Part shown: positions 11,990 to 27,860 of the stretch, piece after piece
Layout: every line of letters begins with the position of its first letter
Numbering within the stretch: the first letter of the stretch is position 1
Assembly: GCF_051106095.1 (NCBI RefSeq)
Contig: NC_135785.1
Span: 104,036,501 to 104,100,500, forward strand
DNA length: 64,000 nt
Source of the DNA: Pogona vitticeps
Taxonomy: Eukaryota > Chordata > Lepidosauria > Squamata > Agamidae
Direction of reading: 5' to 3'
The notes under the pieces: model-generated
Database searches by the model: none
The model's input: the letters and a program-made list of their open reading frames with translations, nothing else
Told to the model about the DNA's origin: nothing
Translations under genes and position numbers: made by a program

Positions 11990-12330
11990 CAGTGAGTTGG
12001 CTACTTGGCTGATAAATGCTTGCTGTCTGATAAGCTAATTTTTACTTGGCTCCAGGGCCTCTCATTTGATTTTCCCCATTATAGTAATGATGCTTTAAAC
12101 ATGGAATGTTTTGTTTCTGCTCAGAGTCTAATGATAACAAGGAAAATCTGCCTCCATCCTTATTCTGATTTCTGCTAATGAGACCCTATTATTCTCCTGC
12201 TTGTTAATGTAAAGTGGGTTTAGGACTGATGTGAGGTGGGTGCATCATTTTCTTCTTTGCCTGTCATGAATAGTTTGCTGCTGTTTACATTCAATAGCAA
12301 CAGCAGGCCATAAATGAAGGAACCGCTACT
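11990..12330. promoter_or_regulatory. Candidate conserved non-coding element
   Basis: A stretch without repeat character, dense in homeodomain-type cores: TAATGATG (12085-12092), CTAATGATAACAAGG (12128-12142), GCTAATGAGACC (12174-12185) and TTGTTAATG (12201-12209). It lacks microsatellite or transposon decay marks. This is a guess from base pattern only; conservation cannot be tested here. Confidence 0.25.
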
Positions 12331-12376
12331 GCTGTAAGCTGTTGGGCATGTTTTGGAGCCCAAACTAGACACAGCC

Positions 12377-12585
12377 AGCTGGGTAGCTCTGTGAGCTAGG
12401 CAGTTGACTGCAGAGGGTTGGATTCCCCACTGTGCCTCCTGCCAAGTAAAGCCAGCCTATATGGCCTTGCGTGAGCTGCACAGACTACTCTCCAGAAGAA
12501 AGGAAGGATAAGCCACTTCTGATCTGGAAAGGATTGCCATATATTGGAGTCCAATTGACAGCACGTAATTATTAGTAGTATTTAA
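12377..12585 (+). mobile_element. tRNA-derived SINE
   Basis: Head ctgggtagctctgtgagcta with a B-box-like gggttggattccccac, then a body with tatggccttgcgtgagctgc and aagccacttctgatctgg. The tail tggagtccaattgacagcac resembles the RTE LINE 3' end. Same family as 30529 and 53289. Confidence 0.7.
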
Positions 12586-14595
12586 AAGAAAAACTGTGTG
12601 CCAGAACACGATGGTCTTGAAAAGATCCCAATGCTAGTTAGGGTTCTGGGACATTATCCTAAAAATGTAGCTTTTCCAAACTAGGAGGAATCGTATCTGT
12701 TTTCATATCACAAGGCCAACCAGAACTCACCTTGGTTTACTCTTGGGCTTCTTGCTCACCATCAGGTCTCAGGTTTTCTTGCCCAGACATTGTCTGTTCT
12801 CCATCGTGGAGTAGCCAAACCCTTCTTTACTCACCTATGCTTTCTGAGACGAAGTCACGGGTCTCAGGCTGTTGGTATTTATGCATGTTATCTATGCGTG
12901 CAATCCTGTATTTATAGATCAGCATCTAGAATCTCTTGCCCTGACCATGTCTCTCTGAGATGCCAACAGATTTTCCTGCCTAGAGGTGATTTAAACCCTT
13001 TATGTTGACAATTGGGTTTCCCAATTAGCAAGCCATGTGGGCATTCCAGTCATGCTTTGTACACAGGAACAAATGTTGTAAATAAGTGATCTGGAAATGT
13101 GTGCAAAGCCCTTAGCAAGGTGACAGTTAGCAAAGTCTCATGTACAAAAAATCCACTCCAACCAGCTTTGGCATCCGGAGGGCTGTTAAAGAAGAAATGG
13201 AGAACTTTTATTGCCTGTCAACTCTGCCATATCATTATGTGATCTAATGACCGTCCCATGGGCGCAGGCACCTCGGAGATGTGCCGGTGACCCAGGTTGC
13301 AAAGGGTCGGTCGCGGGCCAAGGGAGCCGCTGACGCAAGAACTGGACACTGGTGTGCTTCTAGACACACCCAGGACTTCTGATTCATTTTTTCCCAGCCT
13401 TTCTCAACAAATTCATTTTAAACCTACAGAGTCCCTTTTATAAGGAGAGTTTGAACTTCTGGATCACCTCCTGGATATTTGCCCAGTCATCCTTACCACA
13501 CGGATGGGGGTTACAGTCCAACTCGTTGCTGTTGTATTTACTGATTGACGCCATCTCTCCTCTCTCTGCAGAGAGAAAAGTCATGTGAATTGGCAGAGCC
13601 ACCTTATGATCTGCCTAAGATGCAGGGGGAAATTCTGCCCCTCCCTCAGTGAACAGTCCTAGTAGTCAAATCCAGCCAGATTATGGTACCTGAGGCAGTA
13701 ACTCTCATCCTGGCAATGAATGCAGAATAATAACAAACAAATTGACCAGTAACTTGCTGACCTTCCTTGGTTTCTTCATTTCCGTTGCCTTGGCAATGTC
13801 CACACTCTGCCTCACTGGCCTTATGAACTGGGCTTTCTTGTCTTGCGTCCACCTCCACCTCTTCAGTGTAATTTGGGTTCATTTACCTTCTCCACCACAA
13901 GAAAGACCTCATCAACTGGGAAGTTGTTCTTATTTTAATTCTGCTTATATCTGTTTGTGGTGTTCAGATTGTGAGTGTCGCAGCTTCACCACCGTAATAT
14001 CATCACCCATAAACAAGAAAAAGATGTCAGCAAACCTGGGATAACTCTAAAATTTGCAGAAGTACAAGGATTTTTTTGTGCAGGGGATTTTTAAAAAGGG
14101 AAGCCTTTCAAGCGCCTTGCAAGAACAGAAAGAGCTTGGAACAGTTTTTGTTTGTTTGTTTTGGACTATAACTCTCAGAACTCCTAGTCAGCAAGGCTAA
14201 CTGGCTGAGGATACTGGGACATGTAGTACAAAAGTAACTTCCCAAGCTGTGGGACTGAGCCTTTCTTTGCTGAGAGAGACAGGGTAGTACAAATCTGTTG
14301 CCTCTTTTGGACTTCTAGGTGGCTTTCCGTCCTAGCACTGGCCATCTATGGTTTTCTTCTCCACAAGGTATTTTTTCTTAATAGAGTGTCTGGGTTTGAG
14401 AGTTCAAAACACTGAATTGCTTTGGTTTTTGATCCTGTTTGGATGGCCAGTTTGAGTAGATGGGGGCTAAGAAATTGCCGTACTAATCTGAAAATGGGAA
14501 ACTCTTGATTTGTGGGCAAACTTCTGAAATATCTCTGTGTTCATTTCCGTTCCTTATCTGGCTGCCCTGTGTAAGAAGGCAGAGGAAGAGCAAAA
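12586..14595. other. No recognised gene; a GC-rich patch inside
   Basis: Short frames only. About 13256-13345 is markedly richer in G+C and CpG than its surroundings and matches no repeat I know. A palindromic MITE-like fragment lies at 14160-14235 (ttggactataactctcagaa). Confidence 0.4.
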
Positions 14596-14609
14596 TGAAC
14601 TCCTCATTC

Positions 14610-15533
14610 TTTTTTTTGTACTTTTTATTTTTTATAAGGGATAACAGAAAGGAAAAGGGAATTGTGATTGATGAGGAAGAGGGGAGACAATAACATACTT
14701 TCATCCATTCTGTACCTATTGCCATATCAAGATTTTAAATTATTCTATTTACTCTTTTCTGCCTTCTAGATTCAGTTCTCCTTTCAATATGTACTGTTCA
14801 CAAGCTGCCTGTTGATTCTGTCCACTTGTTAAATAGATCCCATCTTTCTGTTGCCTTTTGCAAGGGATAGTCCTTCATGACTTCTGATAAAATGTCCATT
14901 TCGGCTATTTCCCGTATCTTTTCAATAAGATCTTCTTGTTTCGGTACCGTTGATCTTTTCCAATTTTTAGCATATAAAATTCTAGCTGCCGTAACTATGT
15001 ATATAACTATATAATTCTTTGACTTATCTATATTTTCAGGTATCATACTCAATAAAAACAGTTCTGGGGTTAATGGCACTTTACAGAGCAATATTTGTTC
15101 CAACATTACAATGCACTCTTTTCCAATATTGTTTCGCTACTCCACATGACCACCACATATGATAATAGCTTCCCACTTGTGATTCACATTTCCAACACTT
15201 ATTTGATACATCTGTATACATCTTTGACAATTTTTCTGGGGTCATGTGCCATCTATAAAACATCTTATATATATTCTCTTTAAAGTTCACCGATCTTGTA
15301 AGCTTTATATTATTTTGCCATATTTTCAGCCATTGATCAATATCAATGTTATGCCCTATATTTTGTGCCCACTTAATCATACATTCCTTAACCATTTCAT
15401 CTTGCATCTTAATTTCCAACATATAATTATACATTTTCTTAACAGTTTGTTCTTTTGAACCTAATAAAAGTTTGTCAAAAATCGTTTGCTCTAAGTAGAA
15501 GCCTTCTATTTTATCTTTTGTATATCTAGATTC
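14610..15533 (-). mobile_element. L1 LINE, 5'-truncated, with target-site duplication
   Basis: Two overlapping minus-strand frames (15545-15081 and 15106-14798) together cover the C-terminal end of L1 ORF2. The first has the CWKC...YHMWWSC zinc-knuckle-like motif typical of L1. The second has PELFLLSMIP and AARILYAKNWK motifs. A frame change lies near 15080-15105. The minus-strand 3' end is an A-run (T run at 14610-14618). The 14-bp sequence TGAACTCCTCATTC flanks both sides exactly (14596-14609 and 15534-15547). A perfect duplication implies a fairly recent insertion; with no 5' end it cannot move by itself. Confidence 0.9.
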
Positions 15534-15547
15534 TGAACTCCTCATTC

Positions 15548-16440
15548 AAAGCACTGTCTGCAGAAGGTCCGCTTGGCCCCTCCTTCAGGATCCAATGATA
15601 CCAAGGCATAGAGACATGTCCATTTATACAAAGTGCTGGCATAATATGAACTGATCAGTCAAACTTGCTGTCTTATTATTAGTCAATCTTACAGTATCTC
15701 ATTTTGGGCTCCACATTTCCAGACTATTTACAAAGGCAACTGCACTGATAAACTGTTGCCGAGAACTCTGGACTGTGTGTAATGAGAGGCAGGTGATCTT
15801 CATCCAGATGGAACTGTAACTGGTATATCATCAGAAACTAAAAGTACCTCAGAGGACACCTATGGTTTCACCTGATCCTTTCAGGCACAAGTGAGAAACT
15901 GGTGGTCTTTCAGCTATTATTGGCCTCCAGTTCCCATAAATCGCAGCCAGCTTTGCTCATTGTCAAGGATGATGGATGTTATAGCCCAACTACATTGGAG
16001 GGCTCTGCAATCCCAACTCTTGCTATAGGATAAGTCTTCTCCAGAAAAACCACCACACCTCTGGACAAATGGCACCCCAAGACAATGCCTAGGTTTTCAG
16101 CCCTCATCTCAACCCTTTCTCTGCCAAGATATGACAGAAAGTCACTCAGCTGCTTTAATTCTACTCCAATAGGCAGTCCAGATGACTAATTGTCAATGGA
16201 CGATATAACTTTGCTGTTAATCAATAACAGAAATACAACAAGAGCAGCAGCAACAACAGTCTTCAAGCAACAATGCAAAAATCTTAAAACCTCTTCAACT
16301 ATATTTGTATTTAATTTTATGTAATTATATACAAATTCATATACAGTATAGATTTACAGTATAGATATACAGTATAGATTTAGATTAAATTATATTATAA
16401 TTTATATTTTGGCCAGTAGAGGGCACAAGGAACTTTTATA
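15548..16440. other. No recognised gene
   Basis: Contains a MITE-like palindromic fragment at about 15899-16010 and a small tandem repeat of a tacagtatagattt unit at 16344-16385. Confidence 0.4.
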
Positions 16441-16441
16441 A

Positions 16442-16521
<80 letters not shown>

Positions 16522-16561
16522 TGATTTGATTTGATTTGATTTGATTTGATTTGATTTGATT
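16442..16561. repeat. Microsatellite (ATTG)n then (ATTTG)n
   Basis: About 19 units of a tetranucleotide pass directly into a pentanucleotide array. It abuts the tail of the CR1-type LINE end at 16562, so it probably grew from that LINE's own 3' tail. Confidence 0.95.
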
Positions 16562-17060
16562 TCTATACCACCCATCCGGCTACCAAGAATTCTCTGGGCA
16601 GTTCACAACAGAAAATATAACAGGAATCCACATCAATCAAACAAATAATAATAATATCACGTCAGAAATAAAGAAGAATAAATATACACTAAATATTATA
16701 TATCACTTATAAATATTATGAACTTAAAAGTAACCCACAGAAACAACAATGAATAAAAATGGTCAAGATGGCAGAATGACTAGCTTAAGGGTTGGTAGAT
16801 GCTCTGAATTCTGTTGATGGCATATTCTCAGAGGCCTGTCGAAATATAACCAAGTTTTTAATGATGATAACCAGGGAAGAGTTCAGGCAGATATGAGGCA
16901 GGAGTTAATTCCACAAATGCAGTGCGACCACCGAGAAGGTATTTTCCTTCTGGACCTCTTACTCCGCTGCCCCACCTGAGACAAACAAGTAGGGTGGGCA
17001 GAACTCATTGGAAGCAAGCGTTTTGTCAGGTATCAAGACTCCAAAACCAGTTTAACATCC
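16562..17060 (-). mobile_element. CR1/L2-type LINE 3' end
   Basis: On the minus strand the 3' UTR shows the ccagagaattcttggtagcc-type block that also ends the elements at 26521 and 41770. Upstream, a decayed frame resembles the end of ORF2 (a peptide like FSVVALHLWN, compare FSAVAPQLRN in the 42-kb copy). Broken and short. Confidence 0.6.
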
Positions 17061-17394
17061 CATACAATTATTATTATTATTAAGATGATGATGATGGTGA
17101 TGATGTATGGGGAGGTTGAGGGTTACAGGCATGACCTCCAAAGCCCAGAGATGGGTGAGAGCAGCCTAGGACTCATGATGGTGTCCCCACTCTTGTCTTG
17201 CACCATTCACAATCTTAGATGTTGACTTGCTTGGGTGGACATCTCTGAGTGCGTTAGCACCACAGCCAGAACTGTTGCAATGTCTCTGATGCAGAATCCA
17301 GTGAAGGGTATGCCTCTGTGAAATACCCTTTGAGAATCCCTCTTTCCCTGCAAGATGGTCTCAATGGAGATCAGTCCAGTACCTTCCCTGCTGC
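17061..17394. other. No recognised feature
   Basis: Short ATT and GAT repeats near 17070-17108; otherwise unique-looking. Confidence 0.4.
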
Positions 17395-17640
17395 ATTTCC
17401 TTTAATCAATAAACGATGCAGTAGTTGATTGTTTGAATAATAACAGATACAATTTAGTGCCCAAGATGCGGGATGTTCTTCCTCCAATAAAAGGAGCACA
17501 CCAAAGTTTAGCTGTGATCCATTAATTGTCCTTTTGGTTCTGTGACACCGTGTGGCCGAAAAATAGATTACACGGCCTCCCAATATGGAATGTGGAAAAC
17601 AATTTCTTTCGTGATAACCCAATTTCCTCTTAGATTACCT
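17395..17640. promoter_or_regulatory. Candidate conserved non-coding element
   Basis: Non-repetitive block with TTAATCAATAAACGATG, TTGATTGTTTG, CCATTAATTGTCC (17519-17531) and an AGATTAC core near 17566. Homeodomain-type cores are dense. It is suggested on base pattern alone and has no coding potential that I recognise. Confidence 0.2.
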
Positions 17641-18091
17641 TAAAATGTCATGAGGGAATTCAAAAAGAAAGAGTTACCTGATGTGTGTTTGGCTGAGAAA
17701 ACTACTTTAACCCAATGTTCAATTTTGCAGGTGGATTTTGGTGAGTCTGTAGATTATCTTGACAGGTGGGGAAAGGTCAGGTGTCCATGCTGACTCCTTT
17801 AGAAGGATCAAAACCATCTTTGAGAGGGGGAGGCAGGGGAAACGATGACAGATGAGGACACAATTCCTACTTAATAATTCACTCACGGAAGCCAGAAGCC
17901 TTTTCATATGGACTGTTCTCTGACTGAGCTTGTCTTCAATTGTCTTGGTCATCTAAAATTTCACACATCATTTAGAGTTTACAGATTGCTTTGTTAGGGG
18001 TATCATTAATAGACAAATAAACAAATAAAATCATCTATCTGATCCTGGAAAGATGAGTACTACACAGGCTTGATTGGATGTTGGTTACAAA
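17641..18091. other. No recognised feature
   Basis: Unique-looking AT-rich DNA. Confidence 0.4.
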
Positions 18092-18147
<56 letters not shown>

Positions 18148-18187
18148 ATCATAATCATAATCATAATCATAATCATAATCATAATCT
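18092..18187. repeat. Microsatellite (TAG)n then (ATAATC)n
   Basis: A trinucleotide array (18092-18147) passes into a hexanucleotide array (to 18187). Confidence 0.95.
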
Positions 18188-18766
18188 TAAAATAGCCAAA
18201 CATTCAGTGCACATGTGCTGGAAAATAAATCTCACTACATAGAGTTCAGCTGTCACACAGAGGAGCAGGTTGAATGGTTGCTGTCAGAAGCCAACTTACA
18301 TGACAGACACCACCGCTGGACTGAGTGGATTATAAACGGGAGCTGGGAACCTTCTATCCATGAACCAAATGTGGACCTTCAGGTATCTTCTTCCAAGTCT
18401 CCACACTCCCACAGCCTTGGCCCTTCACTGATCTCACTCCATGTATTGTCTTCTCTGTCCTGTCTTACCCTACTTTGGCAAAGCTGGTTCAGGAACTCTT
18501 GGACAAGTTGGAGAAGAAGGATGAATGAACACAAATATCTCTTTTTGTCTACCTTACCGAAAAAAGGTTGCCCCTCCCGTTCTTTGCTCCGCTCCCTCTG
18601 CTTTTAATCCAGTGCCATCCTTTGGTGGAACATGGGCTCTGGTAGGTTTTAGCCAATCTTATGCAGATGTAACAAAGCAAAGATGTGCTGCATTTGTGCA
18701 CACACAGCCCAAGCTGTGGAAAGCTCATGGAAGTTAATGGTGTGGCTCCATGGAGAATGTCTAAAG
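18188..18766. other. No recognised gene
   Basis: A 130-codon plus-strand frame (18215-18607) has no recognisable motif and a serine-rich low-complexity middle; not called as a gene. Confidence 0.4.
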
Positions 18767-18894
18767 TAGTGGTTCCCAGCCTTGGATGTTCTTTGACGAT
18801 GACTCCCAGAAATCCTGGCCAGTGCAGCTACTGGTGAAGGCTTCTGGGGGCTCATGTCCAAGAACATCTGGGGACTAAAGGCTGGGAACCACTG
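18767..18894. mobile_element. hAT MITE with target-site duplication
   Basis: Ends tagtggttcccagcc and ggctgggaaccactg are inverted repeats. Flanking 8-mers GTCTAAAG (18759-18766) and GTCTAAAT (18895-18902) differ at one base, and 8-bp duplications are the hAT hallmark. The interior folds back (tcccagaaatcctggccagt against gaaggcttctggggg). A sister copy lies at 35065-35193. Confidence 0.85.
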
Positions 18895-19124
18895 GTCTAA
18901 ATGATCCAATCATACCTGAGACATGGGAATAGCGAAGCGTCCTGCCTGCAGGGAAGGCTGGCCCAGAAATATCCTCTAAACTCTGCATGTGTGCATAAAG
19001 TTCTCAAATGACACTTTTGATTGTCTCACAAGACAAATGTGTCTGAGAAACTGTTCAAAAATTCTTGTTGGGGCACCTTATCTACCAGTTGGTTCATTTT
19101 ACTACTTTGTACAACAACAGCAAC

Positions 19125-19262
19125 AACAATCTTAGAACTGCAGAGCTGGGAGGGACCCTATGAATCATCAAGTCCTTCCCCTGTGAAGAAGGCACAGTGG
19201 AGGAATCAAACTCCCAACCGCTGGCCATGCAGCCAGATGCCTAAATCACTGAGTCCTCTGAG
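19125..19262 (-). mobile_element. SINE fragment with CR1-like edge
   Basis: The right part on the minus strand is the tRNA-like head of the common SINE (ggttgggagtttgattcctc). The left part, gctgggagggaccctatgaa, resembles a CR1 3' end. Either two old fragments abut here or this is a chimaeric SINE. Confidence 0.45.
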
Positions 19263-23349
<4,087 letters not shown>

Positions 23350-23951
23350 GAGAAATGCTCACACCCTTGTTACTTAATGCAGTAGCCAGACAACCACAAA
23401 TACAAGCAGTTCTCCTTTATTAAAAAGCACTTTTGTAAAAGTGGGTGTCCCAATTGAGTAGGCACACACATCAATACAGGTAGCATGATATTTATCCCCT
23501 ATTCCAGCTGCATATTCCCTCCCTTGTTTCCCCATTGGTAGGTACTCCAAGGTGTACAGCCTATTTGGTGAACCTAAACCAATCACAGGAAGTCCCACCT
23601 CCGTTTACATCTCCCCTCCTCTCTTTACCGAGACCCCAGATTTATTTCTATCCCTATTTGATATAGGGTCACTTTTCCTAACTTCTCTATGGTCATTCTA
23701 ACTGACCCAATAAATTCCTTCATTCTTACCTAGGCCTACTCGCTCAATCTTCTTGTAGGGTACCTCCCTGATTCGTATTTTCCTCTTATAATTTCTCATG
23801 ACTTCTCTAAATTCGTTGTGTCGGCTAAATAATTAACAAAGAGTACATACTGGTTGTTTTACCATGTCCATTTACTCAATCATCCTGTCCTTGCATGGAC
23901 TTGCAAAAGCAGCACTTACCTTCATCCTTTTCTCTCAATCCCTCCTCTTCT

Positions 23952-24310
23952 TATGGTTGTTGTGGGTTTTTTGGGCTCTATGGCCGTGTTCTGTGATTGA
24001 TGGGTGTCATTAGCTGTTCTTTTTTGACACCCATCAATCACAGTGACAGATAATCTCTCCCCCCCTTATCACAACAAAAACACGCTGATCACCCCATCTC
24101 CTGAAAAGGACAAAAGCTGTTCGCACAGCTATAAATACTCGACTATCCAACAAACAGCAACAGAGCATGGACAGAGTTCCTACTCCAGCCCTCTGAAGAT
24201 GCCGGCCACAGAGACTGGTGAAATATCATAAAAAACAACCTTCAGAACACAGCCAAAGAGCCCAAAAAACCCACAACAACCATCAGATCCCAGCCGTGAA
24301 AGCCTTTGCG
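23952..24310 (+). mobile_element. Penelope-like terminal repeat with inverted partial copy and hairpin
   Basis: The plus-strand part has the block ctgaagatgccgg...gactggtgaaat...ccttcagaacacagccaaag and ends in aaacccacaacaacc. A short inverted copy of that end lies at 23952-23991. Between them 23992-24009 and 24025-24042 are a perfect 18-bp inverted repeat with a 15-base loop. Same family as 1705-1958. It sits inside the 3' part of the retroviral fossil. Confidence 0.6.
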
Positions 24311-25114
24311 AATACCTCCTCTTCTTATTTCATAATTGCTGTCTTTTGCATTTTTCATTTTCTTTTATTGTTTCTGCTCTCAAAGCGTGATAATTTTTCC
24401 TCTGTTTCATTCATAGTCTCCTTCTCCATTTCTGGTATTCCGTATGTCACCTCTTTTAATATCATCATGGGAACAAGCATGCCCCCTTCGGCATCTCTCA
24501 TACATCCACATAAAAGGGGTCCAGATTGCATAATGCAATAACATATTATCCCAATTACTATTATCATTACTATCCTCAGAAAAAGTGACTTCGGTCATAC
24601 CACATTTGGTAGCTAATTGGTCAACCAGGAAATGGATCCCATCCTTCTTCCCTATGTGGTACTTCAGGTACTTCCTCCATTTGACTTATATGTTCCTCAG
24701 TTTGATTCCCGTAATCAGGTACATACACACAATACTCCTTCCAAATTAACTTGCTCATTCCTCCTTGTGTAGCCAATGTTATGTCCAATGCCTCCCTGTT
24801 TTGTAGAGATAACTGTCTCAAGTCACTCAGCTCTAATTTTATTAGTTCCAAGGTTCCTCCTGTTTAATTTATTAATATTTCCACTATCACTTGCATGTGG
24901 TACATGGCATGATCAGGGGACCTTAGACTGCCAAAATGTGCCAATGGACTGTAATACTTGACATCCTTCCTCATGTTTTTGGTAATTCTGTTAAAATTTG
25001 GAAAGCAGACATTACCATGGCTATGTAACAGTTCTCATTCTAATTGTTAGGTGGGATGGTAGGCTCTCTTTCCTCACAATGTGGGAAACATATTGCTACA
25101 TAGCTGTTTAATAA

Positions 25115-25456
25115 AAAGGTAAAGGTTCCCCTTAACATTTAGTCCAGTTGCGTCCAACTCTAGGGTGCGGTGCTCATCTCCGTTTCCAAGCCATAGAGCC
25201 AGCGTTTATCCGAAGACAGTTTCCGTGGTCACGTGGTCAGCGCGACTTAGGCACGGAACACTGTTACCTTCCCACCGAGGTGGTACCTATTTATTTACTC
25301 GCATTTGCATGCTTTCAAACTGCTAGGTTGGTGAGGAGCTGGAACAAAGTGATGGGAGCTCACTCTGTCATGTGGATTCGATCCTATGACTGCTGGTCTT
25401 CTGATCCTGCAGCACAGAAGCTTCCGCGGTTTAACCCACAGCACCACTACATCCCC
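25115..25456 (-). mobile_element. Sauria-type SINE nested in the retroviral env region
   Basis: Minus-strand copy: the low-coordinate end is the aaaggtaaaggttcccctta tail and the high end is the tRNA-like head (gatgtagtggtgctgtgggt on the minus strand). Flanks gctgtttaata and gctgtttcata look like a diverged target duplication. The insertion postdates the retrovirus. Confidence 0.82.
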
Positions 25457-26265
25457 TGTGCTGTTTCATAATCCATTGCAAATAGTATCCTGAGATATTT
25501 AGGTTGCATGTATACTCTTTTATATTGGACCAACCCCCACCCTTCACCTTCCTCTGCCCAAAACAGTATGCACCCTGAGTACCATATACAATTCCAAATA
25601 CAAAGCTTAACATGATCAGTAATATTAGGTCCGTAAGATGTCAACAAAGGATCCAGAAGCTCTTGCCCAAACACTTTCCACCTCTGTTCTTTAGTCCAGT
25701 AACAATTATCACTTCGGTGTACATTGTGCTGTTTGGCACATGCATCCATGCAATTCTGTCCTTATTCAAAGTTCTTGAGTGAGCTTTGTTTTCCTTTTAT
25801 CCTCATCCAACTTTTTTCAACTGTTCGGACTGCTGTCTCAGTGATTAATAACACTTGAAATGGGCTTTATCAGTTATTTCAAACTGTGGATGTTCCAGCT
25901 CTCCCATATAGGGTAGGCCTATCAGCATTCCATATGGTGATAAGCTGATATCTTCCAGAGGGGCAGTTCTGATTCTCAATAATGCAATTGGCAAGCACCT
26001 TATCCATGGTAGCTTTGTCTCCAGCACTAATTTTGCTAACTGCTTTTCCAGCATTCGATTCATTCACTCTGCACACCCAGAGGAGGGAGGGTGCCATGGA
26101 GTATGAAATTCCCCTGTTATCCCCACACCATCTATTATTTTATGCAAAACCTTAGAGGTGAAATGACTTCCTTGATCTGAGTACACCATTTGCACTAACC
26201 CATATCAAGGTATTATCTGCTCTAATATGATTTTTGACACTCCTGTGGCACTGGCTGATGCCATT

Positions 26266-26520
<255 letters not shown>

Positions 26521-26575
26521 GCCCCGCCTATCTGGTCCACCGGACCACTCTGGGTGGCTTCCAATATAAAATCAG
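26521..26575 (-). mobile_element. CR1/L2-type LINE 3' end fragment
   Basis: gccccgcctatctggtccac and accactctgggtggcttcca are the minus-strand 3' UTR of the squamate CR1-type LINE, also seen at 16562 and 41770. With the preceding microsatellite as its tail it makes a short insertion in the retroviral pol region. Confidence 0.6.
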
Positions 26576-27860
26576 ACTTCCACTCATCCGGTTAGATGAT
26601 CTACCAAAACCAGTAAATACTTCAGTCTCCCTACTGGTGATAATTTTGTGAAATCTCCCTGGTACTCTGAAAAGGACAGAATCCTGGTTGTCTACCCCCT
26701 TGTGGCAATTTTTTCAGAACCTTCTTATTTATTTTCTTGCATATTAAACTCCCTTCACACACTTGTTCAGCTACAGTGTATATGCCTACACAGCCATATT
26801 TCCTGAGAACGATATCACAATAGCTTGAATTCCCCAGTGGCTTCACTGACGTAAGATGGTCATAATTTGTCTCATTACTGGTTTTGACAACACTTGTCAA
26901 CCATTCAGGAGAACCCATTTCCCCTCCTCTGTTTTTATTGCTCACAATGTCACCAATTCTCTCTGTTCTGCTTCAGAGAATCTTGGCTGTATTTCAAATT
27001 CAGGGATACGGGGGGTTAAGTTATATAACTCTGTCTCCTGTGGTTCCAGGGCAGCTTGTTTCGCTGCCTCATCTGCAAATCTATTTCCTCTCACCTCAAA
27101 TATATTTCCTGTTTGGTGCCCATTCATATGTACTACTCCTATTTCTTCTGGTAACAATAGAGCCTTCAGTATCTGCTGTATTAATTCTTCATGCATCAAG
27201 TCTTTTCCTCTGCTGTTCATCAGGCCTCTTTCTGTCCAAATTTTTTCCAAAGGTATGTACCACTCCATAAGCATATTTTGAATCTCTGTATATTGTCCCA
27301 TACAATTCACATGTTTGTGCTGACCAGTTGTTTGACAGCCTTCCAGATTCCACAACACTCTGGCTATCCCCTTCTATTATAGCATACCCGTTATGCCTCT
27401 TCCCTTCCACTTCCCTAGAGGATCCATCTATAAATAGTCTTATTCCAGTATGCAATGGGATGTCTCCCATTGCAAATCCTGTCTTACTTTAGTCTGATAA
27501 TCTATTATATCTAAGCAACTGTGCTCCAACTTTTGCTTCTTCCTCACTCTTACTGAGAAACATAGCTGGATTCACACAAGTGTCTGCAGTAAACACCAAA
27601 TCACCCCTTTCCATCAAAATCACCTTGTACTTTAGTATCCTTGAATCTGCTAACCATCACCCTACGCTCTGACTCAATGTTGTACAGACCTGGTGTGGTG
27701 TGCTGATGATTAATGCTCCTCCAAAAGTCAGCTTCTTGGTTTCTTCCACTAGAATAGCTATAGCTGCTACTGACTGAGGCAGAGGCAATGTCAACATGAT
27801 TTCCCACCAGAAGAGGGCGCAGAAGCGGTCTTTATTGCTGGGGAGCAATCTCACCAGTCC

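Noticed and set aside
26856-27281. Plus-strand frames of 128 and 141 codons
   Set aside because: They lie antisense to the retroviral pol fossil and look like mirror frames.
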